From NCBI GenBank assembly GCA_023078555.1, contig CM041197.1, positions 9,456,842 to 9,520,841 on the forward strand: a DNA stretch of 64,000 nucleotides, given 5' to 3'. The stretch comes from Ulva prolifera (lineage: Eukaryota; Chlorophyta; Ulvophyceae; Ulvales; Ulvaceae). Positions within the stretch are counted from its first letter, which is position 1; each line of letters starts with the position of its first letter. Below, piece by piece: positions 46,336 to 57,300 of the stretch. The translations under genes and the position numbers were made by a program. The notes under the pieces were generated by a model, which saw only the letters and a program-made list of their open reading frames with translations, was not told the origin of the DNA and searched no databases.

Positions 46336-46776
46336 GTGAGGACAGAACGTATACACACCCCACTGCCGGCGACTTGTGGGTCACCCATCCGTTGGCTGCC
46401 TCAAATGTCAGTGCCACGGCGCTCCACGACAGTGCCTCGGCGGATGCTACCAACAGGCGCAAACACGAAAAGCAAGGCCGGGCCGGCGCGGGCGCGTTCA
46501 CGCTGGTCCCGCTGTCGCGTGAGATATACGCACGGGTCGCCCAGCAGCCTTTTCTTCAACAGGCTGGCTGATGTGGCTGCAGGGTCTGACGTGGCGTCGC
46601 GGCGGCGATTCCTCGAGAATGCAGTGCGCGATCTCTTCACGATGCTCTGCCATGCAGTGGCGCGCCAGATCTGCGCCGCGGCTCCGCTGATGGCACGGCA
46701 CGCGGGAAAGGCAGTTTTGGCGGGGCTCACAGTCCCGCCCGATGACCTCTCGCCGCTCACGGGCCATCTGGCTTGA
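46336..46776 (+). other. Unassigned open frame, unit 2 copy
   Basis: Counterpart of the frame ending at 31105; a 1-bp difference near 46470 (AAAAGCAAGG versus AAAAAGCACGG) changes which upstream frame joins it, while the last 70 codons are the same apart from a Thr to Met and a Thr to Ala change. A 75-bp segment around 30370-30460 is missing before it. Confidence 0.3.
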
Positions 46777-47981
46777 GCGACGGGCCTCCCCTCGGGGTCC
46801 CCGCCCGCTTGAGGCCGACGGCCACTGGCCTCTGCCTCCTGGACGCCTGGCTCTGCTTGGCACGCCGGGTGATAGACGATGACGGTTCCCGGGAGAGGGG
46901 GGCCTGGTCAGGCTTCGCCTTGTCCCCGGTGCACTGCGGCGCGGGCCGGGCGGGCTGCGTGGCGGTGTGTCGGGCAGGCGGGCTACGCTGTGGGTCTGCG
47001 GGTGGGGTGTGGGTTGGGGCGGGGGCGCCCCCGGCGGTCGGGCGGCGCGGACGGGAGGCCTCGGGCGGTGCCGTGTCTGGCGCGGCTTTTTCGTGTGGTC
47101 ACAGGCATTGAGGTATTAGGAATTAGGTGTGGGGTGTGGGGTGGGTGTGTCTGGGGCGGGGTTTATGTGTGTGCACGTGTGTGGCTGTGGCTGTGTGGCG
47201 ATCTGGGAGTCTCTGTCAATTGTTGGGGGCATTGTGGGTTTAGGATTGCGTGCATTGCGTGGGTGTGCCGCGAGCGATTGCACGGGGTGCGTTGGGACGG
47301 GTTGCTGGGTGTGTTCTTGATTTGCTTGCTGTTTTCGCGGTGCTGCCCACCTCGCCTCCTTTATCCTTGTAACAACCCCCATTGCCTGCACCGTCTTTGT
47401 TGTAGCTGCACTTACTGCAGAACTACCATGCCTGCATTTCCCAGGCCACATATGCATCTCTTGCAGTAATTCGAGATCTGAACAAACGGGACCATATGTC
47501 GAAGAGGTTGAACACCTTGAAAGCCATTGAGCTCTAGACAACCGTAGGCAAGGCGCAGGGCCTCCTTCTGAGCTAAGCAAGCTGGCCATGCACAGAAGTT
47601 TTGCCTCCCCAAAGCGCATGCATGCAGAATCGAACCCACAATCTCCCCACAGAGTGGACGGGCGGCCGCGCCGCAGAAGCCACGACTGTCCACAGATCAT
47701 ATGTTTTGCACATATGCGCAGGCAACCATGGCAAGTGCTTGCGCATCATGATCAAGCAACCTCTTAGACACCGTGTGGTAGGCCTGCCGTTGGGGGGCAG
47801 GCAAGCTGTTGCCAGGTCACCAGTGGTCCAGCTGGCAACATCAAAGTGCAGCCGAGGCCCCGGGCGCTATTGCCACCAGAAGCACCTGCAGCGCTGCGGC
47901 GCTGCTGCAGCCTGCCTCTCATGCGCATGCTCCGCACCTGCCGGCTGCCAGTGGGCCGATCCACGTGTGGGCTGGAAAACG
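46777..47981. other. GT-rich and repeat sequence, no gene (unit 2)
   Basis: Copy of 31106-32304 with a 6-bp insertion (GGCCCC) near 47855. No gene seen. Confidence 0.4.
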
Positions 47982-48147
47982 TGGGGTCTGAGGCCCCGCA
48001 TGTGGGGTGCACAGACTGGGGCAGTGCCAGCGGGAACCTATTTGTGAATTCCTCCGCCACCTGTTCGGCGGGCCGGGTCGCGGATGTGCCCATCTGGCGC
48101 CGGTGGGAACCGGCAGCGTTCAGGGTGTGGCTGGGGTTCCAGCGGTG
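47982..48147 (+). repeat. GC-rich structured repeat, copy 5
   Basis: Identical to copy 2 over the conserved blocks; duplicated as part of unit 2. Confidence 0.7.
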
Positions 48148-48631
48148 ACCATGAGGCAGCATGCATACGTGTGTGGATGTGTTCAGGAGTGTGCTGGGTG
48201 GGGCTACAGCTAGCTTGTCGTTTAGGATCCGGAGTGCTTCCGAGTTTGGGGTTGTCCTAGAGCTTCGAGTGCCTATGGCGTGCATGTTTGCGCCTAGCGC
48301 TGCTTCGGAGTGACTGCACATGCACGACATGATCAGCGTGCGTACGCATTGGACTACAAACATGTAATGAAGCACCATCGGCAGCAGTTGCTAGTCTTGA
48401 TCAAGACCATGAGCTCAAGGAAGAGCACTACAGTTCCTCAAATCAAGTCGTATTTGTATCAGTTTCATTGATCATCGTCCAGTGCAAAATCTATAATCTA
48501 CACACGGATTGTATGCACAGCTGTTATTACAGCTCAAGGCACTGTAGCTGGCCGTCTGACGAGTACATGTGCATGCAACCACAGCTGCAGGTTTCAAGAC
48601 CGGCCCTTCCCGCGCCTGTGGTGGCAGGGTG

Positions 48632-48790
48632 TGGGGTCTGAGGCCCCGCACAGACTGGGTCAGCGCCCAGGTGAGCCCTGGAAGCGCATTCCTCCGCCGC
48701 TTGTGCGGCGGGCCAGGTCAGGGTGCGTCCGTGTGGCGCCGGTGGGTGCCGGCAACACTCGGCGCTTCCAGGTGCTACTGGGAAAGTTCT
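48632..48790 (+). repeat. GC-rich structured repeat, copy 6
   Basis: Identical to copy 3, with CCGCCGCTTGTGCGGCGG hairpin; duplicated as part of unit 2. Confidence 0.72.
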
Positions 48791-49644
48791 GGGCTCCGGC
48801 GATGAGGCAGGATGTGTACGTGTGGAGATGTGTTCAGGAGTGGTTGGGGCTACATGTCTATAGATGCACAGCTTGTCGTTTGTGAGTGCGTGCGAGTTGT
48901 GTAATATCAGTATTCCTACACCTGCAGGATATCCTATAACTGCAAGTGCCTATGGCGTGCATGAGCGCGGCTGGATTTGCTTTGCAGTGACTGCACACAC
49001 GCACGGCGTACGTACGCATATGCAAGTGACCACACATATGTGATGAAGCACCATCGGCAGTGCTGCATGCATGGCACCGCACCGGCCTGCGCACAGTCAG
49101 ACAGCCAAGGAGCATTGCCTAAAAGAATAATGCCTGGAGCCTGAGCAATTGCATTGCGCTTTGATGCACACATGATTACATGAGTAGATCTGCTGGAGGA
49201 AGCTGTAAAACGCGGAGGTGGCGCAAAAAACGCTTCTGCTGCAGACTTCTCCGACATATCCTGGAACGGCGCTGTTGCGGCCAATCTTAAGTGCCACCCC
49301 GGTTCCGTGCGGTTGCAAGCAGTATCACAGCACGGAAGCAGAATGCCGTAGACTTATTTGGTGCCTGTGATGCGCCACTGCAAGGCCCTGCCCTCAGGTG
49401 GCGCAGGCAGTGGCCAAGCCACATCCTACTGCAGCGTCACGGCTCACTGACGTTGAGCTCAGCTGCCACCCCGCCCCCACAACCGGGCACGGGGTACTAT
49501 GAGACGGCTATAGCTATGCCTGAAATATTAATAGCGCTACGTGCACAGCCGTGCCCGGTTCTGCCTCACCAGAAGTCACTTGACCGGCATTGGCATCGAA
49601 TGCTCGACGCCCAACCGTGGTGTCAACGTCGCCGTTGCGACACT
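48791..49644. other. 3' flank of germin-like copy D
   Basis: Copy of 33111-33954 with a 13-bp insertion of TGCACACACGCAC type near 48991. No supported gene. Confidence 0.45.
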
Positions 49645-50901
49645 CTACCACTTGCCGAGGCCGAAGAGGGCCTTGAAGTCCTTGGGCAGGTCGTGCAGGC
49701 CGTCGCCGGGGGCGCCCGTCTCGGGGAAGCCGCACTCCTTGAGGCACGCCTGATCCAGCGCAAACGCGCCCTGCGGGCTCGCCTCCACGAGCTGTGCGCC
49801 GCTGGCCGCGATGGCCGCCGCGCCGGCGTCGCTGCCGGCGCCGAGGGCGGCGAGGGCGCCGATGACGTTGAGCGCTCCGGGGTCGCTGCTGGTGAAGGAC
49901 TGCAGGAAGACGTTGGGGAAGCACTGGCGGTTGTGGTTGTGGTGCAGCAGGCCCTGCGGCACGACAAACACCTCCCCGGGCCCGACCTCAAACGTGATGT
50001 CCTGCGCCGCCCCGTTCTCCTGGGAGATGCCGGCATCCATGGTGCCTGCAAGGACGGCCACGCTGTCAGAGAATGGACCGTGGCTCTGCGTTGTGTGCCG
50101 AGCCTGCTGACTATGCATGCATGGACACAGCGCACGAGGCATGGAGGCACACCGAAGATGACGGAGTAGAACTCGTTGGCGCGCTGGTGCACGTGGGGCA
50201 GCAGGATGCCGCAGGGCTTGAGCACGGTCAGGAACTGAGACTCCCCGGGCTCGGCGAGGGTGGAGAGGAAGGGGTTGGTGGCCTTGGTGACGCGCTGCTG
50301 CAGCACCGCCGCGTTGTCCGTCACCGCCGAGACGTCCTGCACACACGCCGCCCGGATTCGGCCGTTGGCCATGGGGGATGTGGGGCTGATTGCATCGCAC
50401 AAAGGCTGCCACTGCATGAGCGCGGCTCACAGGCGCAGAGACATGCTGCCAGTAGCACCACTCGTGACCTCGTGTTGAAGAGTATGTGATTGCATACGCT
50501 GTACCGTCCACAGATGTGATGCAGGCCTAATTTGATTTACTTGTACTGTACATGGATCACTGGGCACTGCTTACAGCATGCGATATCATATGTCGACAGC
50601 CTGACTTCAGATCTGCCAGTGAATTGCAATTTTGATCAACCTCGAGGCACATGTGCCTCGCTGCAGCGGCCGGAGGGCCAGCCGGGGGGATGCGCACCGG
50701 GTCAGCGAAAGCAAACTTGAAGGCAGAGGCATCTCCCTCCACGCCAAACTCTGCGCGCTGTGCAGCCTGGGGCAGCCGCGCCGTCTCGAGCTGGTTGGGG
50801 GCCTCCACCTCTGCTGCTGCCATGTGCTTGGCCGGGGCATGCCTGGATGCTGAGACGCCGGTGAGGGCCAGGGTGGCAAGGGCCAGTGTGGAGAGTGCCA
50901 T
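49645..50901 (-). CDS. Germin-like protein (cupin), copy D
   Basis: Exons 50901-50698, 50336-50153 and 50045-49645, 262 residues. Signal peptide, HVHQRANEFY and GLLHHNHN are intact. Its intron 1 (361 bp) shares only a few short blocks with the other three copies, and contains a small palindrome GAGGCACATGTGCCTC at 50644-50659. Exons 2-3 and intron 2 share variants with copy A (GGACCGTGGCTCTGCGTTG), while the flanks pair it with copy B. Probably functional. Confidence 0.88.
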
Positions 50902-51589
50902 GATTCGATGCGAGGGCTGCGTTGCGATCCGAGGGGGGCAAGGTGACTTTGCAAGAAGAGATAGCAGTGACTGGTCCCTAGAGTCTGATTTATAAATATA
51001 ATTACTGCTGCAAGATGATGATGATGTGATAGAGTAGATATGTTGAAGACGCAAGATGAAGATGGTGCATTATGTGCGACCAGGGATGTTTATATGATCT
51101 GTGCTACTGATGGATCGCGGCTCGAAGGCATGCAGAGCCGAGGCATGCCTGTTCAGTGGCGCATGCGAGTTCCTTGCCGGGATCGAACAAGGCTGACGTA
51201 GCAACTTCGGAGCAGCCCCATTCCGGACTGCGTGAGATGTCGCGCGCCCACTTCATGAGTTTTTGAGTTGTAGCTGATACACACTCCAAGATCTGGGGTT
51301 ATTTTCTTGCCAATGTTGCTGATGCAAGCATCGCGAGGCCTGTCGAGGACTCAGGTCAGATAGATCAATATAGCTCTGCGCCAAGCCTGCACATCTACGA
51401 GAAACAATGTATCTGCGTTTCAACATTTACGAATAATTGATGTTACATGAAGCTGTGGCACGTATCCGTCCATCGCGACGCTATGCTTGCTGCTGGGCTT
51501 CCTTGTGCTAATGCTTCGCTGCCTCCTTGTCAGTGGCATCTGTATAAATACTTCAACACAGACGTCAACGTTGTACTGCCTCGCAGCCG
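50902..51589. other. Upstream region of germin-like D and deletion junction
   Basis: Homologous to 35217-35900, then broken. A weak TATA (ATATAAA on the minus strand near 51090) may serve copy D. The proline-rich gene that follows germin genes in the other modules is absent here. Confidence 0.5.
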
Positions 51590-51652
51590 AAGGGGCGCCG
51601 ATCGCACCAGTTGGTGCCGGTGGGGCGGTCAGGACGGTGGTGGCCTGCAGGA

Positions 51653-51666
51653 TGACCCCCGGGCCG
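51653..51666. repeat. Target-site duplication, left
   Basis: TGACCCCCGGGCCG; the same 14 bases occur at 51758-51771. The uninterrupted target is seen once in the intact gene at about 37863-37876. Confidence 0.92.
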
Positions 51667-51757
51667 TGTTCGTGTGTGTGTGAGTGTATGTTGCAGTTGA
51701 TTCGGATGAGATTCGGTTTCAGTGTTTGTTTTCTCCCGTTCACTCTTTTGTAAATTG
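51667..51757 (+). mobile_element. 91-bp LINE tail insertion
   Basis: TGTTCGTGTGTGTGTGAGTG to CTTTTGTAAATTG. Matches the LINE 3' UTRs at 39083-39165 and 39184-39283, so it is a severely 5'-truncated retrotransposition flanked by the 14-bp duplication. Confidence 0.93.
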
Positions 51758-51771
51758 TGACCCCCGGGCCG
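51758..51771. repeat. Target-site duplication, right
   Basis: Second copy of TGACCCCCGGGCCG, immediately followed by the continuing pseudogene sequence. Confidence 0.92.
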
Positions 51772-52062
51772 TCGGTCGTCCACACCAGCTCGCCGGTGAA
51801 GGTGATGCGGCTGTCGCAACCCAGGCGGACGTTGACGCACGCGCTATAGGCATCGCGGGTGTCTCCGTGCGAAGGGCGCGCGTTGGTTGCCGAGAGGCAG
51901 TACGGCCGGCCCTCGATCCTCGTGGAGAACGAGACCTGGGAGTCGATCAGCACCGACCTGCTCAGACCCGGCGATCAGGTGGGCGTATGTGGAGGTATGC
52001 GGGTGTACAGCTGATCAGCACCTTCACTGAGAGGACCACAGCCTGAGGAGCAGTGCATGCGT

Positions 52063-52103
<41 letters not shown>
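52063..52103. repeat. Poly-G tract (41 bases)
   Basis: The longest homopolymer in the window. Confidence 0.88.
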
Positions 52104-53191
52104 CGGGCGTGGTGAGACCCCGTAGCACGCCACTACGGGCATTCAGAACGCTTGCTGCTGCTGCTTCCCGCAGTGACTTCCTGCCGCAAACAGGATCTCA
52201 ACAAATTATCAAATTCATTAACGCGTGGCTGCGGCGGCATGCACCTCGTGCACCTCGAGCCTCCGAGACCTCCAGAGAACTCAACGACCTCTGTAGGCCG
52301 TGCAGTCTTTTGGAGCATCTGGAAACTTGCTGTCTTGGCCTCTGTGGGCCTGAGCGCTCCTGGATCCTGCAGTTACACAGTTTGTCTTCTGCGAGGCGCC
52401 CAATGGCAGGTACATTCCGTCACTCAGCAGGAAGACATTCCCGCCAAAGAAGTCCAATGCTTCTGGCCACGGTCTGTCAGCAGGCACCGGCCCAGGATGA
52501 AGTGCAGCCCGCCTTCCACTGAAAAATTCCCCTCAAGTGCATGATCTGTGCACAAATTGTGTGCACAGGTGGTGTCACATACTGTAACAAATCACAGTAG
52601 CTCGGGCCAGCTTGGGCCGATGGTGTAACAGGTTGTACAGCTGCCTGCCCTGCGAGCACACGGGCACCTGCAATCACACGGGTTATGCCTGCGGCTTCTG
52701 GCATGCGAAGATGCGACATGTGGGCTCATAGGCCGCACAGACTTAGTCAGTGCTCAACAGGAACCTGCTCTAAGTCCGGCTCGGGTGGTGTGGCTTGACG
52801 AGTGTTGGTGTGTTCATTCAAGTCACAAGACGCACTCAAGAGCGTCGCGACAATCTCGAAACCACCTTCACATGAGCGACTCCACTCAGGCCTTTCAGCT
52901 TTTCTGGTGTGTGTTGAGGAGTGCGCTGGGTGAGGTATTCCATAGCTTTTGATGTGGTGTTTGTGCCTGTCCTAGAGACCCTTGTGCCTACGGCTGCCAT
53001 GTGCAGACCTGGATAGGTTTCACAGTGACTGCACAGGCACGTGTTGTGTCGCTGCCCCTTGTAGAACAGGCGATCACAGGAGGAGGTACATGTCGCGTCA
53101 TGCGGGAGTGCGCTGTGTGACAAGGCACTGTCGCTGGCCGCGGCATGACGTTTTCGGCCTCTCTGCAATGGTCCTCTTGGGGCGTGGTGTT
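52104..53191. other. Low-support region right of unit 2
   Basis: At 52300-52520 two minus-strand frames look mildly coding (one with PWPEALDFFGGNVFLLSDGM), but they overlap and conflict. A diverged GC-rich repeat copy is near 52715-52800 (CATAGGCCGCACAGACTTAG). No gene is called. Confidence 0.3.

Positions 53192-53219
<28 letters not shown>
53192..53219. repeat. Poly-G tract (28 bases)
   Basis: Uninterrupted G run in the region past unit 2. Confidence 0.88.
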
Positions 53220-53222
<3 letters not shown>

Positions 53223-54394
53223 CACATGGCCATGCGCATGGCCTGGCACGCTCGTCCATCCCTGCACTGCTCATGATCCCTGCAGGGGTGGCGTCCCCAT
53301 CTGACTGCCTCGGTTCAGGCCCCAGTAACCGCAACAGACTGTTCAACGCACATGCACACTGCCACAATAACGTTCCCCCAACAGTTCAACCCAGCGGCAT
53401 CGTTCGGCACCTGGCTGTGGCGCCCGCCTTCACCGCTCCACCCCTAGCCACCCGTACTTCCACCCCCGCGCCTGCCTGCGCCAGCCGACTCCGCCGCAGC
53501 CGCCGGTTCTCCGCTCGCGTCGATGCGCCGCGGCGCCAATTCTCGAGGCGGTACAGCAAACCACTCCTAGACACTGTGCGGTCGCAAACATCCGAGGAGG
53601 CGCCCTCACGCAATCACATGCCATCATTCCGAAAACACAAACGCACCGCCCACCGTCATCCCCCCCCAACGGTTTCCCGCGACCATGCGAAAACGTATGG
53701 CACAACCCCCGTCGGCATTCCCAAGAGAAACAATATCATCTATTCAGGGCTGATGCACACCGCCTGTGCTGCGTGCTCGGACCCCGAAGCACGCAGCACA
53801 GCTGCCAGTCTTCCGGCCAGCGTTCTCTGTTCCGATGCACCCGACCAGACCATGGAGCAACCAAACACCAGCGTGTATCGCCCCCTACACCCGTGTCGGG
53901 TCATCGCGCCGAATCACAGAGAATCAACTCGAATACTCGGGTCTCCTTCCGGTACGGCAGCCCTGGAACTGGAGCTTCCAGGCAGTTCAACACTGCGCTA
54001 CAGGACCCCGGAGTCCCTCAGGAGCTGGACATCTCACGCACACCCTGCACCGTCCCGGGGCCCCCGCCTGCGCCCAGCGCTGCTCATCATCATCATCGCT
54101 CACCACAAAACTCCACCACTCATTATATGAATCACGCTTCCCTCGTATACATTATCCTGGCCACAGCCGGACTTGCTTCCATCAGCACAGGACCGTACAT
54201 GCATGCATGCACAGCCACGTGTGCATGAGCGTGATCAAGCCCCGTCATGATTTCCTGTGCACCTTCAGTGGCACCCCTTCACACACTCTGGCCCCCACCG
54301 CAGCAGCAGCGGCCATAGACAGCGGTTCATCTCCGCGGCCCCCCAGCGTGTGGGAGGTCCGCGTCGTGTGCTGTGCGCTGTGCGTGCTGAGCGG
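53220..54394. other. Region 3' of the receptor-like gene
   Basis: A long plus-strand frame (to 54130) is open here, but the sequence is C-rich with low-complexity protein, so I regard the frame as compositional. It should include the 3' UTR of the minus-strand receptor-like gene. Confidence 0.4.
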
Positions 54395-57300
54395 TCAAGC
54401 AACGGCCCTGCCCTGTGGCGCGGCAGAGGGGGGCGCCGAAGCGTCTCGCAGCGCGTCCGCAAAGTCTCTGCACGAAGCGCGCTGTGCTGGGTCGCGGCAC
54501 AGCATGCTCAGCACGGGTGTCCACAGGTGGCCTAGCCGCTGCTGGGCCCCGGGGGCGAGAAGGGGGTCCTCCCACGGCAGCGGCTCCTCCCCGAGCAGCT
54601 GCCTCTGTGCCTGCAGGCATGCATGCCGTCGTGATCCGGGGGGGGGGGGGGGGGGGGGGGGGGGGTGGCTGGACAACCGTGGGATGGCGAAAGGCAGTAC
54701 TGCTTTTCAGGGACAGCCTGATCCATCATCTAGAGCTGCCAGTTGTGAAAGAGAGGCAGCGCATAGCACTACTCTTGCTTGAACTCTGTGATGCAGTCCA
54801 AATTTCAGCCTCGGCGATGCAATGCCGAGTCTCAGCAGTTCACCCGCGCGGCTGTGGCCGGCAGTAAACAGACGAAGTCACGATTAACGACACCACCGAT
54901 CAACGGCACGAGCGCAGACAAGCGTAGCACACCTCTGCGGCGCCCATGGACACGAGGTGCGAGGCGGGCTTGCCGGTGAGGAGCTCAAAGGCGATCACGC
55001 CGAGCGCCCACGCGTCGGCCGCGGGGTCCGCGGCCGCGGCCGCCTCACCCTCTGCGTGCAGCGCGACGGCCTCCGGCGGCGCGTACGGCAGCGTGAAGGC
55101 GGCGCGGGCGCTGTCGCCGGTCCGGGCCGCGAGGCCGAAATTGAGCAGCGCCCAGGAGCCGGTGCGTGGCAGGAGGAGGATGTTGCCGGGCCTGAGGTCG
55201 CGGTGCACCCAGGCCACGACGTGCAGCTCCGCGAGGCACTCCGCCACCTCGGCGATGACCTGCACATGCATGCATGCATTGGAGGGCCGTATACACATGT
55301 CAACTGTGGCAACGTAGCGATGTGACAGCTACACCACTGCATTGCCACATCAACTGAACGTATCGCAGTGTACTGGCATCGGTGTGTGGGCATGACATGG
55401 TCAAGGCACGTGGAATTCGTTGTTAATTGTAGCCGGCCCGGCTGCACCCACATCATGCGCCAAAAACTGTCTCTAGTACCAACATGTCATGTGCAAATGC
55501 AGTTGCGTGCGCGAAAGATCATCATGATCTGTCATGATGCCGCCGCCGCACCTGCGCCAGCGCTGCAGCGTCGCCGTTGCACAGCGCGGCCCGCTCCGTC
55601 AGCGGCTCGCCCGCCTCCATGACGATGCACGGCGGCATCGGGTTGTCGAACGGGTCGCAGAAGCCGCCGTCCTCGTTCGGCACGAACGCGAGCACCGTCG
55701 GCATGAAGCGGCCGACGGCGCCGTGCAGGTACCGCTGCCGGGCGTCCTCGAAGGCGGCGCGGCCGGCGAAGAACTTGAGCGCGCAGGCGGCCCCGGCGTC
55801 CGGCGCCGTGACAAACTGCACCACCGCCCGGCCTGCATACGACTAGGACGATCAGACGGCGCCCCATGGCCACCTCACGCCGCTGCGGCGGTCCAAGTCA
55901 ACAGCTCGCCCAGCGATCTACATACGTGCGCTCAGCCCCCCCCTCGGATGAGCCCGCCAATCGTGCTGTGCCCTGATTTCAGCGTCATTCCAGACCATAT
56001 GTATGCCCGCACGCTGCCGTACTCCAGCCTGTGCACTACATGACACAGGGTTTTGCTACGCTACGCAACACATCCCAACAGAGCGCAGGGTTGGTCAGGC
56101 ATGCATGCGCACAGGACACAGTAGATGTGGCTCCACCCACCCGCTACCTGATTCCTCGGCTTTGTCCTTTTAACACCCACGCCCACGCCCGTGCTGTGGC
56201 TTGACTGCGCTTTTCTCGGATCATACTCATGTGCTGCGTGCTGTGTCTGCGGTTGATACCAACTCCATTACATGGGAAGAAGAAGGGCCGCACCGCCGAG
56301 GGCCTGGTCCTGCCCCCCCAGCACCTCGTACTGCCCCAGCACCAGGTCCCGCGGCCCAAACGCGGCCAGCTGCTGCCCGATGATCGCCAGCTGCGCCTGC
56401 ACCGGGGCACTCCCCCCCAGCACCCCCGGCACCGCCACACCGCCGGCCCCACCCGGCACCCCGCTGTCCATGCGCGTGAGGCTCCCCCGCCGCCGCATCC
56501 CCGGCGCCGCATCGACGGCCGTACAGATCGAGTCAATCCGGGCCGGGGACCCTGACTCTGCACCCCCGAGGTCCAGGCGCAGCGCCGCCGTATCGGCGGC
56601 CGCGTCGGACCCGGATTCATCGTGCCGCGTGCGCGGAGACACGCTGCTGATATCCGGTGCAGACACCCCCGTGTCCGCAAGCTCCGACGTGCCCCCCGCA
56701 TCTGCTGTGCCGCTTGAACCTCCGGTACCGCCCGCGGCGGCGGCGGCAAGTGGTTCTGGATGGGGCAGTGTTATGGAGCACGAGTCGGCGACAGGTTCGA
56801 GCGGCGGCCCCGGCGACGCGATGTCGCATGTAGCCTCGCTGGAACGTACCGCACTCTGTGCAGAGGACTGGTCGTAACTCAGGTCGAAGTTAGCGTCAGG
56901 CATGAGCCCGGCGAAGATGGAGGGGACGGGGATGGTGCAGTCGGCCGAGATGCTGGATTGGGGCGGTGGGGTGTCTTCAGGGGGCAGCAGGTCGGAGCTT
57001 GCAGCTTGCGGCACGACGCGGCTCGCGCCATCGGACAGCTTGGAGGGTGTCTTCAGGTGGCAGAAGAAGCTCAGGCTGCCTGCTGAACCCTGCGTGTAGA
57101 CCCCAAATGGTCAGATTAGCCGTCACATGTCCAATCACATGCGGCAGTATATTGCAAACGCTGACATCGCTCATGATGCGTGCGGCACTGGTGATGCAGG
57201 CCACTGTAAGCGTCCATGCGTATGGTCGGTCCTGCCGTGGTCATCACATATGGCCGCCAGCCATGCATTCAACAGAAGTTCCGGTACGGAGCTGCTCATG

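Larger units (their letters stand above)
42398..51545. repeat. Segmental duplication, unit 2
   Basis: Second copy of 26640-35900. At the right end, homology to module B stops near 51545 and jumps to the secreted-protein gene, so about 1.9 kb present in unit 1 (35.9-37.8 kb) has been lost here. Confidence 0.88.
51590..51957 (-). pseudogene. Broken copy of the secreted-protein gene
   Basis: Only exon 2 of the gene at 37354-38341 is represented: STRIEGRPYCLSATNARPS, then LGCDSRITFTGELVWTTDGP, followed by a LINE tail, then ILQATTVLTAPPAPTG. Exons 1 and 3 are missing. Insertion plus missing exons make it non-functional. Confidence 0.8.

Noticed and set aside
52982-54130. 382-codon plus-strand open frame
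   Set aside because: It runs through a poly-G tract and C-rich low-complexity sequence, has no domain, and lies in the 3' region of a well-supported minus-strand gene.
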